This document shows, in pieces, positions 18,138-30,516 of a stretch of 64,000 nt of DNA. The position numbers were made by a program, and so were the translations under genes. Source of the DNA: Sphingomonas flavescens (GTDB lineage: Bacteria > Pseudomonadota > Alphaproteobacteria > Sphingomonadales > Sphingomonadaceae); NCBI RefSeq assembly GCF_030866745.1, contig NZ_CP133016.1, positions 2,466,001 to 2,530,000 of the forward strand, read 5' to 3'. Numbering within the stretch: the stretch's first letter is position 1; every line of letters begins with the position of its first letter. Under the pieces are notes generated by a model. It was not told the origin of the DNA, made no database searches, and worked only from the letters and a program-made list of their open reading frames with translations.

Positions 18138-18714
18138 GATCGTCGCGCAGACCGAGCGGTTGCGGCTCCGGGAGTGGGATGCCGACGACGAAACACGCTT
18201 TTATGAGGTGATGAACCGCCCCGACGTGATGACCCATCTGGGTGGCGTCCAAACCCCGGAAGAATGGTGTGCGGCCTATCAGCGCGTGGTCGCTTTCCAG
18301 GAGGATTATGGCCACACCTTCTGGATCATGGAGGATGCGGATGGCTATCAGATCCTCGGCTTCTGCGGCATCAAGCGATCCAACGCCCCGGGCGCCGGCA
18401 GCCTGACGGGAAAGCATGAGATCGGCTGGCGGCTGCGGCCGGAGGCGTGGGGAAAGGGGCTCGCGAAGGAAGCTGCGATCGTCAGCCTCGATCTGGCGTT
18501 TGGGCAATTCGAGGCACCGGACGTCATTGCCACGACGCTGAAAGAAAATAGCGCGAGCCAGGGCCTGATGAAGCGGCTCGGCATGACCCGTCGTGAAGAC
18601 CTGGATTATATCGATACGCGGTTCGGACCGGAGATGAACCCGAGCATCGTCTATCTGATCTCGGCGGACGACTGGCCGGCCGCGCGCGTTGCCGCGCTCA
18701 AGCCGCTGGGCTAG
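18130..18714 (+). CDS. GNAT family N-acetyltransferase (RimJ/RimL type)
   Basis: 194 aa. It starts with the RimJ-type TERLRLREWDADDE and has the acetyl-CoA loop region RPEAWGKGLAKEA (motif A) followed by NSASQGLMKRLGM. Such enzymes acetylate small molecules or protein N-termini; the acceptor here is unknown. It overlaps hemB by 8 bases and is therefore probably translated with it. The C-terminal end is 1 base from the convergent GGDEF-EAL gene. Confidence 0.85.
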   Translation: MARIVAQTERLRLREWDADDETRFYEVMNRPDVMTHLGGVQTPEEWCAAYQRVVAFQEDYGHTFWIMEDADGYQILGFCGIKRSNAPGAGSLTGKHEIGWRLRPEAWGKGLAKEAAIVSLDLAFGQFEAPDVIATTLKENSASQGLMKRLGMTRREDLDYIDTRFGPEMNPSIVYLISADDWPAARVAALKPLG

Positions 18715-18715
18715 C

Positions 18716-20338
18716 CTACCAGCGGCGGTTCGCCTTCCGGGGCGCCTCGGTGTCGCGAACTTGCGGCGTTTCAGGCGTGGGCGGCGGCAGCGCTTCGTTG
18801 CCGCTCATTTCCAGGAAGCTGCGAACGGCTTCGGCGGAGATGGCGCGGCCGAACAGCCAGCCTTGCGCCTCCGAGCAGCCAAAGTCCGCGAGCGCATTGC
18901 GAATTTGTTCGGACTCCACGCCCTCCGCGGTGATCGGCACGTCGAGATTGTGGCCGAGCCCGGCGATCGTGCTGACGATGGCCGCGGTCTGCTCGCTCTT
19001 CACGATGGTCGTGATGAAGCTCTTGTCGATCTTGATGCGATCGAGAGGCAGGCGATTGACTTGCGCGAGGCTCGCGTAGCCCGTGCCGAAATCGTCGAGC
19101 GAGATGCTGACGCCGACATTCTTGAGGCTGCGGATGATGGTCAGGACCTGGTCGCGGTCTTCCAGTAGTGAGCCTTCGGTAATCTCGACTTCAAGGCGAT
19201 TGGCCGGGAAGCCCGATAGGCTCAGAAGGCGGAGGATCTGCTCGGCGAGCGTCGGGTCCCGGAACTGAATTGGCGACACGTTCACAGCGAGCCGAAGGTG
19301 GGGTGGCCATTCACGCGCTTCGTTGAGGGCGCGTTCGAAGACCGACATCGTCAGCGGAGCAATCAGACCGGTACGCTCGGCCGCCTCGATGAACGCCTCC
19401 GCTTCCTGCAGGCCGCGAGATGGCGAGCGCCAGCGAGCGAGCGCTTCGAAGCCGATGATCTGGCGCGTCTTGAGGTCCACCAGCGGCTGAAAGAACGGAA
19501 TAAACTCGCCGGATTTGATGCCGAGGCGAATGTCCTCCTCTAGCTTCAAACGCTCGGTCAGTTCGCGCTCAAGTTCGGCGTCAAACCAAGCGGCATTGTT
19601 TCGCCCAGCGCGCTTGGCCGCATAAAGTGCAACGTCGCTGCTGCGCAGAACGCCCTCATCGTCCTTGCTGGACGACAAATGTGCCAGACCCAGAGAGGCA
19701 GTGACCGTTATCTGCGCGCCCTCGACGAACATCGGTGTAGCGAGAGTCGACCGAATCTTCTCCGCGACGGCCTCCGCAGCTCGATCGTCCAGGCCTGGCA
19801 GAAGCACCGCAAATTCGTCGCCGCCGGTTCTGGCGCAGCAGGCGTTCGCCGGCGCCGATTTCTGGAGTATTTCGGCCAACCGAAGCAGAACCTTGTCTCC
19901 GGCCAAGTGGCCGTAGAGATCGTTCAGACGCTTGAAATGGTCGAGATCGAGCACGAGGAACACGCCATTGCGACCGCTCTCGAGCGCTTCACCGAGCGAC
20001 CGCATGAGTTCGCGGCGGTTGGCGAGTCCGGTGCCCGGATCGGTATTGGCGTTTCGCTGCGCGACGCGCTCGGCTTTTTCATAGGCGTCGAGCGCATTCT
20101 TCAGATCCTTTGATCGGCGCCAGCCGAACAGAATGATCGCAATATTCAAAATGAATGCGATTTTCAGGGTGTTCGCGGAGTCGGTCAGCTCCGCGCCGAG
20201 GAGCGCTGCCGGCAACACCTGACTGCCCAGCGCAACAAACAGCAACACCGCCGCCAGCGTTGCGCAGGTTGTGATGACATGGCTCCCGGCCATGCGAACG
20301 GTTTTGTTCTGAACCTTGCGCAATTGACTGAAGTCCAC
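18716..20338 (-). CDS. Membrane GGDEF-EAL protein (diguanylate cyclase/phosphodiesterase)
   Basis: 540 aa: two N-terminal membrane segments (about 20-48 and 56-74, ending ILFGWRRS), a short linker, a GGDEF domain with DLDHFKRLND and an intact GGDEF at 172-176, then an EAL domain with intact EAL at 298-300, VNVSPIQF, EITEGSL, DDFGTGYAS, IKIDKSF and AEGVE. Both active sites look complete, and there is no RxxD inhibitory site before GGDEF. It would make and/or hydrolyse cyclic-di-GMP at the inner membrane. A paralogue with the same membrane module lies at 24327-25916. The Pro-rich C-terminal tail after about residue 515 is unusual. Confidence 0.92.
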   Translation of the reverse strand: MDFSQLRKVQNKTVRMAGSHVITTCATLAAVLLFVALGSQVLPAALLGAELTDSANTLKIAFILNIAIILFGWRRSKDLKNALDAYEKAERVAQRNANTDPGTGLANRRELMRSLGEALESGRNGVFLVLDLDHFKRLNDLYGHLAGDKVLLRLAEILQKSAPANACCARTGGDEFAVLLPGLDDRAAEAVAEKIRSTLATPMFVEGAQITVTASLGLAHLSSSKDDEGVLRSSDVALYAAKRAGRNNAAWFDAELERELTERLKLEEDIRLGIKSGEFIPFFQPLVDLKTRQIIGFEALARWRSPSRGLQEAEAFIEAAERTGLIAPLTMSVFERALNEAREWPPHLRLAVNVSPIQFRDPTLAEQILRLLSLSGFPANRLEVEITEGSLLEDRDQVLTIIRSLKNVGVSISLDDFGTGYASLAQVNRLPLDRIKIDKSFITTIVKSEQTAAIVSTIAGLGHNLDVPITAEGVESEQIRNALADFGCSEAQGWLFGRAISAEAVRSFLEMSGNEALPPPTPETPQVRDTEAPRKANRRW

Positions 20339-20392
20339 TTCGTTGCCCCCGCGTCCTAGTGGCAGGAAGAAGTGAAAATTATCCTATCAGCG

Positions 20393-21046
20393 CTAGGCCG
20401 ACTGCTTCAGACGTTCTTCGACAAGGCGGATCGCGGCGGAAATTGCTCCGTCGGCGTCGAGGTCGCTGGTATCGAGCGTGATCGCGTCGCCAGCGGCCTG
20501 CAATGGCGCGACTTCGCGACCGGCATCACGCTCGTCCCGCGCATGGATGTCGGCCAGGACGTCGTCATAGTGCGCGTTCATCGAGCGCTGAAGCAGTTCC
20601 TTCAGCCTGCGCTGCGCGCGGACTTCCGCTGAGGCTGTAACAAACAGCTTCACATCGGCGTGGGGAGCAATGACTGTGCCGATGTCGCGGCCGTCAAGCA
20701 CTGCCCCGCCCGGCTGAGCGGCAAAATCCTGCTGTCGCTTTAACAGCGCAGTGCGAACGGATGGGTAGGCCGAGATCATGGAAGCGATTTTGGAGACTGG
20801 CTCACTGCGAAGTTCGGGATCGCCGGGATCGAAGCCGAGATCGTCGCAAGCGCGCAGCGCCTCGAACTCATTCCCTGCGTCTCCGCCCCAGCGCCACAGG
20901 TTCAACGCTACCGCGCGATAGAGCAGCCCGGTGTCCATGTGCGGGAGGCCGAAGCGATCGGCGAGCGCGCGTGCGATCGTTCCCTTACCGCTTGCGGCAG
21001 GGCCATCGACGGCAATGACCGGCGCCAGGTTGACCCTGTCCTTCAA
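20393..21046 (-). CDS. cmk: Cytidylate kinase
   Basis: 217 aa. It phosphorylates CMP/dCMP with ATP. The Walker A loop is VDGPAASGKGT near the N-terminus; HMDTGLLYRAVA and VLDGRDIGTVI are the CMP-binding signatures; the LID arginines are in RAQRRLKEL. The TTG at 21046 is proposed as start because GAGGAAG is spaced 5 bases from it; the next ATG upstream (21088) has no ribosome binding site and would crowd the divergent gene. In many bacteria cmk stands upstream of rpsA; here it points away from it. Confidence 0.93.
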   Translation of the reverse strand: MKDRVNLAPVIAVDGPAASGKGTIARALADRFGLPHMDTGLLYRAVALNLWRWGGDAGNEFEALRACDDLGFDPGDPELRSEPVSKIASMISAYPSVRTALLKRQQDFAAQPGGAVLDGRDIGTVIAPHADVKLFVTASAEVRAQRRLKELLQRSMNAHYDDVLADIHARDERDAGREVAPLQAAGDAITLDTSDLDADGAISAAIRLVEERLKQSA

Positions 21047-21166
21047 TGTCGCTTCCTCGCCCAAGGGCGCCAGCTTTGACAGGGGCATATGCCTATGGCA
21101 AGGCGCGCCGCCGATGGCAGGGCTCGGCCCGGCCCACCGAAAATTTGCATTGGAGTTCAAACCCTC

Positions 21167-21487
21167 ATGGTGAAACCCGAATGGGGCACCAAGCGCACTT
21201 GCCCCAAGTGCTCGACCCGCTTTTACGATCTCGGCAAGGACGATCCCGTCCATTGCATCGAATGCGGCACCGATTTCGTGCCGGACCCGGTCCTGAAGTC
21301 GAAGCAGCCGCTCGCCTTCGAAGCGGCCCCGACGGCCAAGCAGCAGCCGGCGCAGGATGACGAGCTGGCGGCGGACGATCTGGCGGTCGATGAAGACGCC
21401 GAAGTCAGCGCCGACGAAGAAGTCGATCTGGAGACGGGCGACGACGATTTGGGCGTCGAAACCGGCGGCGACGACGACGAAAATTGA
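21167..21487 (+). CDS. FYDLN-type acidic zinc-ribbon protein (TIGR02300 family)
   Basis: 106 aa. The N-terminal half has two CxxC pairs (CPKCSTRFYDLG and CIECGTDF) forming a probable zinc ribbon with the family-defining FYDL; the C-terminal half is a highly acidic run of Asp/Glu repeats. The family is confined largely to alphaproteobacteria and has no assigned function. The ATG at 21167 begins MVKPEWGTKRTC, the normal family start. It is divergent from cmk and upstream of tRNA-Ala. Confidence 0.88.
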   Translation: MVKPEWGTKRTCPKCSTRFYDLGKDDPVHCIECGTDFVPDPVLKSKQPLAFEAAPTAKQQPAQDDELAADDLAVDEDAEVSADEEVDLETGDDDLGVETGGDDDEN

Positions 21488-21573
21488 TTGATTGCGGCCG
21501 GGCGGAAGCCTGGCTGCGATATTCCCCCTTTTCCAGTCGGGGGAAGTTCGCCTAAGGGCGACATCCAGGACGT

Positions 21574-21649
21574 GGGGCCGTAGCTCAGCTGGGAGAGCGT
21601 CGCAATGGCATTGCGAAGGTCAGGGGTTCGATCCCCCTCGGCTCCACCA
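21574..21649 (+). tRNA. tRNA-Ala (GGC)
   Basis: Complete 76-base cloverleaf including encoded CCA. The acceptor GGGGCCG/CGGCTCC contains the G3-U70 pair that identifies tRNA-Ala, the anticodon loop is ATGGCAT (anticodon GGC), and the T loop is TTCGATC. It lies co-directionally 291 bases upstream of rpsA, with no strong terminator seen between them. Confidence 0.98.
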
Positions 21650-21940
21650 TCCTCCTCCCAACAGGATGAACTTGCCGCTTAAGCTCCTCTAAGCTAAGGC
21701 GCGCAGCGTCCGGCGGGCGATGACCCGCGGACAGCCCGTCTCTCTGGCGAGCGCGTACGGTGTTTCGGCTCGGCCGGCGCTGGGACGCGCTCTTTGCCAT
21801 GGGGCTGTCTGCAGCGAATACTCGACGGATGTCTCCTGCACATGGTGTGCCGGGGACAATGAACCAGGTCCGCATGTTGGAGCCCGCCATGGTGGCGCGG
21901 CGCGGCAGGCCGATTTGATATTACGAGAGACCACAATTTT
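21650..21940 (+). promoter_or_regulatory. rpsA leader with candidate hairpins
   Basis: Longest gene-free stretch in the window. By eye it holds a weak hairpin at 21677-21694, an imperfect 12-pair hairpin at 21830-21858 (outer TGTCTCC/GGGGACA, inner GCACA/TGTGC, loop TGG) and a 5-pair hairpin at 21885-21897 (CGCCA/TGGCG, loop TGG). Both later hairpins display the same apical CATGGTG. The rpsA start has only a weak GAGAGA ahead of it. A role in autogenous control by S1 is inference. Confidence 0.4.
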
Positions 21941-23677
<1,737 letters not shown>

Positions 23678-23687
23678 GTGTTTCAAT

Positions 23688-23717
23688 ATGCGGCGTTCCT
23701 TTCGGGGGACGCCGCAT
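23688..23717 (+). terminator. Hairpin after rpsA
   Basis: ATGCGGCGT and ACGCCGCAT form a perfect 9-pair stem, extended inward by TCC/GGG, 11 bases after the rpsA stop. No clear T tract follows, so termination may be weak or the stem may protect the 3' end. Confidence 0.55.
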
Positions 23718-23811
23718 GAAACCATCTTGCGTGGGACAGAATATCCTGACAGCGTGACGGTCAGGCGGCTCCGGGGGGCTTGGGGCCGGTGCATTCAATG
23801 CGGGGACGCCG

Positions 23812-24108
23812 ATGATCCGTTCTGAACTGGTGCAGAAGCTCTGCACCGATTTTCCCGACCTCACCCAGCGTGAAGTCGAAGGCGTCGTCAGCGCCATTTT
23901 CGATTCCATCACCGATCAGCTGGCCAAGGGCGGCCGCGTCGAGCTGCGCGGCTTCGGCGCCTTTTCCACGCGGAATCGCGACGCGCGCGTCGGCCGCAAC
24001 CCGCGGACTGGCGAGAGCGTGTCGGTCGATGCCAAGCGCGTGCCCTACTTCAAGCCGGGCAAGGAAATGCGCGAGCGGCTCAATCTTCAGGAAGTCACCG
24101 CGGAATAA
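23812..24108 (+). CDS. ihfB: Integration host factor subunit beta
   Basis: 98 aa, full length. HU/IHF fold with the DNA-intercalating arm containing [10 protein letters not shown] and the preceding [13 protein letters not shown]. It pairs with IHF-alpha to bend DNA at specific sites in replication, recombination and transcription. The ATG at 23812 starts [10 protein letters not shown], the usual IhfB N-terminus. It follows rpsA as in many proteobacteria; ihfA is not in the window. Confidence 0.96.
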   Translation: MIRSELVQKLCTDFPDLTQREVEGVVSAIFDSITDQLAKGGRVELRGFGAFSTRNRDARVGRNPRTGESVSVDAKRVPYFKPGKEMRERLNLQEVTAE

Positions 24109-24123
24109 CGGTTGACCCGCCGG

Positions 24124-24142
24124 CCCTGTCGAGTGGACAGGG
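24124..24142 (+). terminator. Hairpin after ihfB
   Basis: CCCTGTC and GACAGGG form a perfect 7-pair stem around a GAGTG loop, 16 bases past the ihfB stop and just before tRNA-Leu. The T-rich tract is poor (TGAGTGTTG), so it is a weak terminator candidate. Confidence 0.5.
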
Positions 24143-24150
24143 TGAGTGTT

Positions 24151-24236
24151 GCGGACGTGGCGGAACCGGTAGACGCTGGAGACTTAAAATCTTCTGCCCT
24201 TTGGGCGTGCGGGTTCGAGTCCCGCCGTCCGCACCA
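24151..24236 (+). tRNA. tRNA-Leu (TAA)
   Basis: 86 bases with encoded CCA. The acceptor GCGGACG/CGTCCGC, anticodon TAA in ACTTAAAAT, a long variable arm (TGCCCTTTGGGCGT) and T loop TTCGAGT identify a class II tRNA-Leu. It is co-directional with ihfB. Confidence 0.98.
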
Positions 24237-24326
24237 TCGAAGGTTAATGCCGCCCAGGCGTAGCAGGCCAATTATTTAACCCTTGTTCGCTAATGCTCGC
24301 GCTCACGTAGTCGTAGCGGGTCCTCG

Positions 24327-25916
24327 GTGAGCAAAGCGAACAATTCCAGGTTGATCAACGCGCGCCGCGACGTCGTCGTATTGGCGGTGCTCATCACGGC
24401 CGTGATGATGCTGATCTGGAACGGCAGTTCCTTCTTTCACCGGCTCAACATCGGTGGTGCGCAATTCGGCCCGCAAATCCGTCTGGCCAGTACGGCGCTG
24501 ACGCTGAATGTCGCTTTGATCCTGTTCGGCTGGCGGCGCTACGTCGACCTGCAGCACGAAGCTGAAATGCGCGCCGAGCATGAACGCCGCGCCGTCGTGC
24601 TTGCGACGACCGACACCATCACCGGGCTCTATAACCGCAAGGGTTTCGCGGATCGTGGGGGCGAACTCTGCGTGGAAGCGGCGGAGCGCGGCGATGAGAT
24701 GGTGGTGATCTCGTTCCAAATCCACCGGTTCAAGACGGTCAACGATCAGCACGGCTATGAAACGGGCGATCGATTGCTGAAGACGATCTCAGTGGCCTTG
24801 GCCGACGAGCTTGGGCCGGATTCGGTCCTCGCGCGGCTTAGCGGCGACGAATTCGCCGTGGCCTTGGCGCTTGCCGACGATCAGATCAGCCGCGCGGACA
24901 AGCTCGCCGAGAATGTGCTCAAGATTGTAACCAAGCCACTGCTGTTCGACGACAAGATCATTCAGGTCGGGGCGTTCGCCGGCATCGCATCGGCCAGAGG
25001 CGGCGACGTCCGCATTCCGGACCTGCTGCGACGCGCCGATATCGCGATGGACCATGCGCGTAGCGGCCGCACCGCGCGGCCGATCTGGTTCGATGCCGGC
25101 ATGGAGCGCGCACTGATCGCGCAATCGGAAATCGAGCAGGGGATCCGCGTCGGCCTCGACCACGGTCAGTTCGTGCCGTTCTTCGAGCCTCAGGTAGACC
25201 TATCGACTGGCCAGATCGTCGGGTTCGAAATGCTCGCCCGCTGGAACCATCCGTTGTCGGGGATGATCGGGCCGGACGTTTTCATCGCGGTGGCTGAGGA
25301 GATCGGTCTGATCGGGCGGCTTTCCGAGCATGTCATTGCCGAAGCGCTGCGTGAGGCGGCAAATTGGGATCCGTCGATCAAGATTTCGGTCAACATCTCT
25401 CCGTTTCAGCTCGCCGACGGCTGGCTGGCCCAGCGCATCGTCCGAACGCTCGCCGACACCGGATTCCCCGCCGAGCGCTTGGTCATCGAGATTACGGAAA
25501 GCTCCCTGTTTGCCGATATCGATCTGGCGCGGACGATCGTCACGAGCCTGAAGAACCAGGGTATCCGACTTGCGCTCGACGATTTCGGCACCGGCTTTTC
25601 GTCGCTTGCCCACCTACGCTCGCTGCCGTTCGACATCATTAAGATCGACCGCAGCTTCGTCACGCAGATCAATGCCAAGCGCGAGAACACGGCGATCGTG
25701 CGAGCCGTGAGCACCCTGGCAAAGGCGCTTCAGGTGCCCGTTTGCGTCGAGGGTATCGAGAACGAAGAATCCTATCGCACTGTCGTGCAGCTCGGCTGCG
25801 AAATCGGGCAGGGCTGGTACTTTGGTAAAGCGATGCCGGCCGAAGCGGCGCGGGAGATGCTCAACGCACGCGAGCGCAACAATGAGGTTCCCTTCCGCAG
25901 CGTAAGCGCAGGCTAA
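24327..25916 (+). CDS. Membrane GGDEF-EAL protein with degenerate GGDEF
   Basis: 529 aa, same plan as the protein at 18716-20338: two N-terminal membrane segments ending LILFGWRR, then GGDEF and EAL domains. The cyclase site is degenerate: SGDEF at 172-176, and the metal-binding DLD of the paralogue is replaced by FQIHRFK. The EAL site is EML at 299-301 with the catalytic Glu kept, as are VNISPFQL, EITESSL, DDFGTGFSS, IKIDRSF and VEGIE. It is therefore probably a cyclic-di-GMP phosphodiesterase with a regulatory GGDEF domain. Start GTG at 24327. TTAACC-like half sites resembling CtrA boxes occur at 24243-24284. Confidence 0.9.
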   Translation: MSKANNSRLINARRDVVVLAVLITAVMMLIWNGSSFFHRLNIGGAQFGPQIRLASTALTLNVALILFGWRRYVDLQHEAEMRAEHERRAVVLATTDTITGLYNRKGFADRGGELCVEAAERGDEMVVISFQIHRFKTVNDQHGYETGDRLLKTISVALADELGPDSVLARLSGDEFAVALALADDQISRADKLAENVLKIVTKPLLFDDKIIQVGAFAGIASARGGDVRIPDLLRRADIAMDHARSGRTARPIWFDAGMERALIAQSEIEQGIRVGLDHGQFVPFFEPQVDLSTGQIVGFEMLARWNHPLSGMIGPDVFIAVAEEIGLIGRLSEHVIAEALREAANWDPSIKISVNISPFQLADGWLAQRIVRTLADTGFPAERLVIEITESSLFADIDLARTIVTSLKNQGIRLALDDFGTGFSSLAHLRSLPFDIIKIDRSFVTQINAKRENTAIVRAVSTLAKALQVPVCVEGIENEESYRTVVQLGCEIGQGWYFGKAMPAEAAREMLNARERNNEVPFRSVSAG

Positions 25917-25940
25917 GCACTCTACGACCAGACGTTTTGG

Positions 25941-25957
25941 CGTCCCGTCGCGGGACG
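25941..25957 (+). terminator. Hairpin after the GGDEF-EAL gene
   Basis: CGTCCCG and CGGGACG form a perfect 7-pair stem with a TCG loop, 24 bases after the stop. No T tract follows, so its role as a terminator is uncertain. Confidence 0.4.
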
Positions 25958-25977
25958 TAGGGAGCCGCTTGCGCTCG

Positions 25978-26007
25978 ACGTGGTTTTTGACATGGTAAAG
26001 ACCACGT
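25978..26007. repeat. Inverted repeat upstream of a small membrane protein gene
   Basis: ACGTGGT (25978-25984) and ACCACGT (26001-26007) are perfect inverted copies 16 bases apart; TTGACA lies between them at 25987-25992. It could be an operator over a promoter of the 56-codon gene that starts at 26024, though no good -10 is visible. Confidence 0.35.
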
Positions 26008-26023
26008 TAGGAACTGTCCGACC

Positions 26024-26194
26024 ATGCAGCTTGCCCGGCCCGTAATCGCAGCCAATCCGCGCCAATTTGGCCGCGGACCGTTTCGCTGGGATCATCTGGT
26101 GCCGGCGCCTGCACGGCAGTTTTCTTCGGACCTTAAGCTGTTCGCGATGACTTTCGCTGCCGGCTTCCTGTTCGTGTCGATCCTGATCGGCTGA
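26024..26194 (+). CDS. Small single-pass membrane protein, uncharacterised
   Basis: 56 aa. A polar N-terminal half (ANPRQFGRGPFRWDHL) is followed by DLKLFAMTFAAGFLFVSILI, a single membrane helix at the very C-terminus, giving a tail-anchored topology. The amino-acid pattern (aromatic motif followed by DLKLF and a helix) looks like a conserved small protein rather than chance. It ends 3 bases from the stop of the convergent transporter gene. An inverted repeat lies upstream. Function unknown. Confidence 0.6.
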   Translation: MQLARPVIAANPRQFGRGPFRWDHLVPAPARQFSSDLKLFAMTFAAGFLFVSILIG

Positions 26195-26197
26195 GGA

Positions 26198-27475
26198 TCA
26201 GTCGCAGGCTTGGTGGAGCTTCCAGCCCAGCCAAGCGGAAACCACGCACATTGCCGCCACCAACAGCAGCTGACTTCCCGGTCCGAAGCCGAGGCTGCTG
26301 AGCCCGAATGCCAGCCCGGATCCGACGACCATCGCGCCGGAATTGACGATATTGTTGGCGGCGACAGTACGGGCGGTCTCCGACTGGTCGACGGTTGTGG
26401 TCAGGAAGGCGTAGAGCGGCACCACGAACATGCCGCCGGTTATCGAGATCGTCAGCAGCGCCAGGATCATGAGAGGCGCGCTCGGCTGGTAAAGGAAATT
26501 GCCGAGCGTGATCAGTTCGCCGTCCGCGTGGTCCGCCCAGCTCTGGGCCACGAAATAAAGGAACAGAACGCAAACGCCCATCGCCAGCACGGAACCCGGT
26601 GCGAACCGGGCCGACACCTCGCTCTTGAGCAGCCGGTTGATCAGGATCGAGCCGATCGCAATTCCGATCGAGAAAATGGCGATGAATAAGCTTGCCACAT
26701 GCTCGTCCGCGCCGAGGACGTTTTTGACGAGCGGCGGAAAGATGATGATCATCACCGCGCCGATGGTCCAGAAGAAGCTGATGGCGCAGATCGCGAGGAA
26801 CAGCCGCGGAATGTGCATGGTCCCGCTCACCAGCCGAACCGACGCACGAAAAATATGCCAGTCCGGTGGGCGGGCGTCGCTATGCGGGGGAGCCGAGGGC
26901 ACCTGACGTCCGGTCAAAAAGCCGACCGCGGCAATGATCACAGTAGCGGCGGCCGCAATCTTGGGGAAAGCGGCCAATCCGCCGGCCGCAATCGTGCCGC
27001 CCAAAATGGCGAGGTAGGTTCCTGCCTCCACTAGGCCCGTGCCGCCCAGCACCTCGTCCTTGTGCAGGTGCTGGGGAAGGATGGCGTATTTAATCGGGCC
27101 GAAGAATGTTGAATGGACACCCATGGCAAAGACTGCGGCGAGCATTAGCGGCACGCTTGCGAAAATCAGACCCGCGCCGCCGACCGCCATGATAATGATC
27201 TCGGCGAGCTTCACGATCCGAATGAGGTGTGCCTTGTCGCGAATGTCCGCCAGCTGTCCGGCGGCAGCCGACAAGAGAAAAAAGGGCAGGATGAACAGCC
27301 CCTGCGCGATCGCGTTGAACTGCGCTTCCTTCGTCGCGTCCGAATAGAGCTGATAGGTGACGAAAAGGACGACGCCCTGCTTGAACAGACTGTCGTTGAA
27401 CGCGCCGAGAAACTGCGTTGCGAACAGAGGCACGAACCGCCGCGCGCGGAGCAGATGGGTAACGTTCTGGATCAA
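26198..27475 (-). CDS. MFS transporter, LplT-like (lysophospholipid transport family)
   Basis: 425 aa with 12 predicted membrane segments. The N-terminal FATQFLGAFNDSLFKQ and the STFFGPIKYAILPQHL motif are typical of the LplT branch, which flips lysophospholipids across the inner membrane and is often fused or paired with an acyltransferase. No acyltransferase is adjacent, but the divergent neighbour is the phospholipid enzyme pgsA, which fits a lipid role. The start is TTG at 27475 with no strong ribosome binding site; an internal start cannot be excluded. Confidence 0.8.
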   Translation of the reverse strand: MIQNVTHLLRARRFVPLFATQFLGAFNDSLFKQGVVLFVTYQLYSDATKEAQFNAIAQGLFILPFFLLSAAAGQLADIRDKAHLIRIVKLAEIIIMAVGGAGLIFASVPLMLAAVFAMGVHSTFFGPIKYAILPQHLHKDEVLGGTGLVEAGTYLAILGGTIAAGGLAAFPKIAAAATVIIAAVGFLTGRQVPSAPPHSDARPPDWHIFRASVRLVSGTMHIPRLFLAICAISFFWTIGAVMIIIFPPLVKNVLGADEHVASLFIAIFSIGIAIGSILINRLLKSEVSARFAPGSVLAMGVCVLFLYFVAQSWADHADGELITLGNFLYQPSAPLMILALLTISITGGMFVVPLYAFLTTTVDQSETARTVAANNIVNSGAMVVGSGLAFGLSSLGFGPGSQLLLVAAMCVVSAWLGWKLHQACD

Positions 27476-27567
27476 GTTGAGGCGATTACTGCAATGAAGA
27501 GAGGAGCGAGGGCATAGCCAGCTTTGCCTGACGCGCCAAACCCTTCTAACGCTCGCGTCCGAAAACG

Positions 27568-28134
27568 ATGCTGTCGCTGCCGAACCTCCTCACGCTGTCC
27601 CGCATCCTCGCGGTGCCGATCCTCGTCTTCCTGCTGTGGCGGCCGGCACCGATCGATTACGCGATAACCTTCGTGCTCTACTGCCTGGTCGGCATCACCG
27701 ATTATTTCGACGGATATCTTGCGCGGGCCTGGGGCAGCATCTCGCGCCTTGGCCAGTTCCTCGATCCCATTGCCGACAAGATCATGGTGGTTGCAGTGCT
27801 GATCATGCTGATCTCCAGCCGCAAGGCGAACCCTATTCCCGAGATCGCGGGCCTGCACATCATCGCCGCGCTGATCATATTGCTGCGCGAGATCATCGTC
27901 TCTGGGCTGCGCGAATTTCTGGCATCGCTGCAGGTGTCGGTACCGGTCAGCGCGCTGGCCAAGTGGAAGACGACGATTCAGCTCATTGCGCTCGGGGCGC
28001 TGATCCTTGGCGGGGCAGTCCCGCACATGCCGTGGGTTCATACTGTTGGACTGGTCAGCCTGTGGGCCGCGGCTGCCCTGACGCTGATCACCGGCTACAG
28101 CTACCTGCGCACCGGTCTGCGCCACATGGACTAA
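27568..28134 (+). CDS. pgsA: CDP-diacylglycerol--glycerol-3-phosphate 3-phosphatidyltransferase
   Basis: 188 aa integral membrane enzyme that makes phosphatidylglycerol phosphate from CDP-diacylglycerol. The CDP-alcohol phosphotransferase motif DGx2ARx8Gx3Dx3D is exact: DG-YL-AR then eight residues, G, and D-PIA-D (about residues 50-72). MLSLPNLLTLSRILAVP is the classic PgsA N-terminus. It is divergent from the LplT-like gene and about 110 bases upstream of katG on the same strand. Confidence 0.95.
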   Translation: MLSLPNLLTLSRILAVPILVFLLWRPAPIDYAITFVLYCLVGITDYFDGYLARAWGSISRLGQFLDPIADKIMVVAVLIMLISSRKANPIPEIAGLHIIAALIILLREIIVSGLREFLASLQVSVPVSALAKWKTTIQLIALGALILGGAVPHMPWVHTVGLVSLWAAAALTLITGYSYLRTGLRHMD

Positions 28135-28190
28135 GCTGTAATCGATTTTGTGCGTCTGACTGAACGACTTTAATCGTTTCAGCCGTTTGA

Positions 28191-30473
<2,283 letters not shown>

Positions 30474-30482
30474 GCATTGATT

Positions 30483-30516
30483 GGCGCTCGGGCTGGCTCA
30501 GGCCGGTTCGAGCGCC
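30483..30516. terminator. Stem-loop between convergent katG and oxyR
   Basis: GGCGCTCG (30483-30490) and CGAGCGCC (30509-30516) form a perfect 8-pair stem with an 18-base loop. It overlaps the last codons and stop of oxyR and lies 9 bases after katG, so it could serve both genes. No T tract is visible on either strand. Confidence 0.4.
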
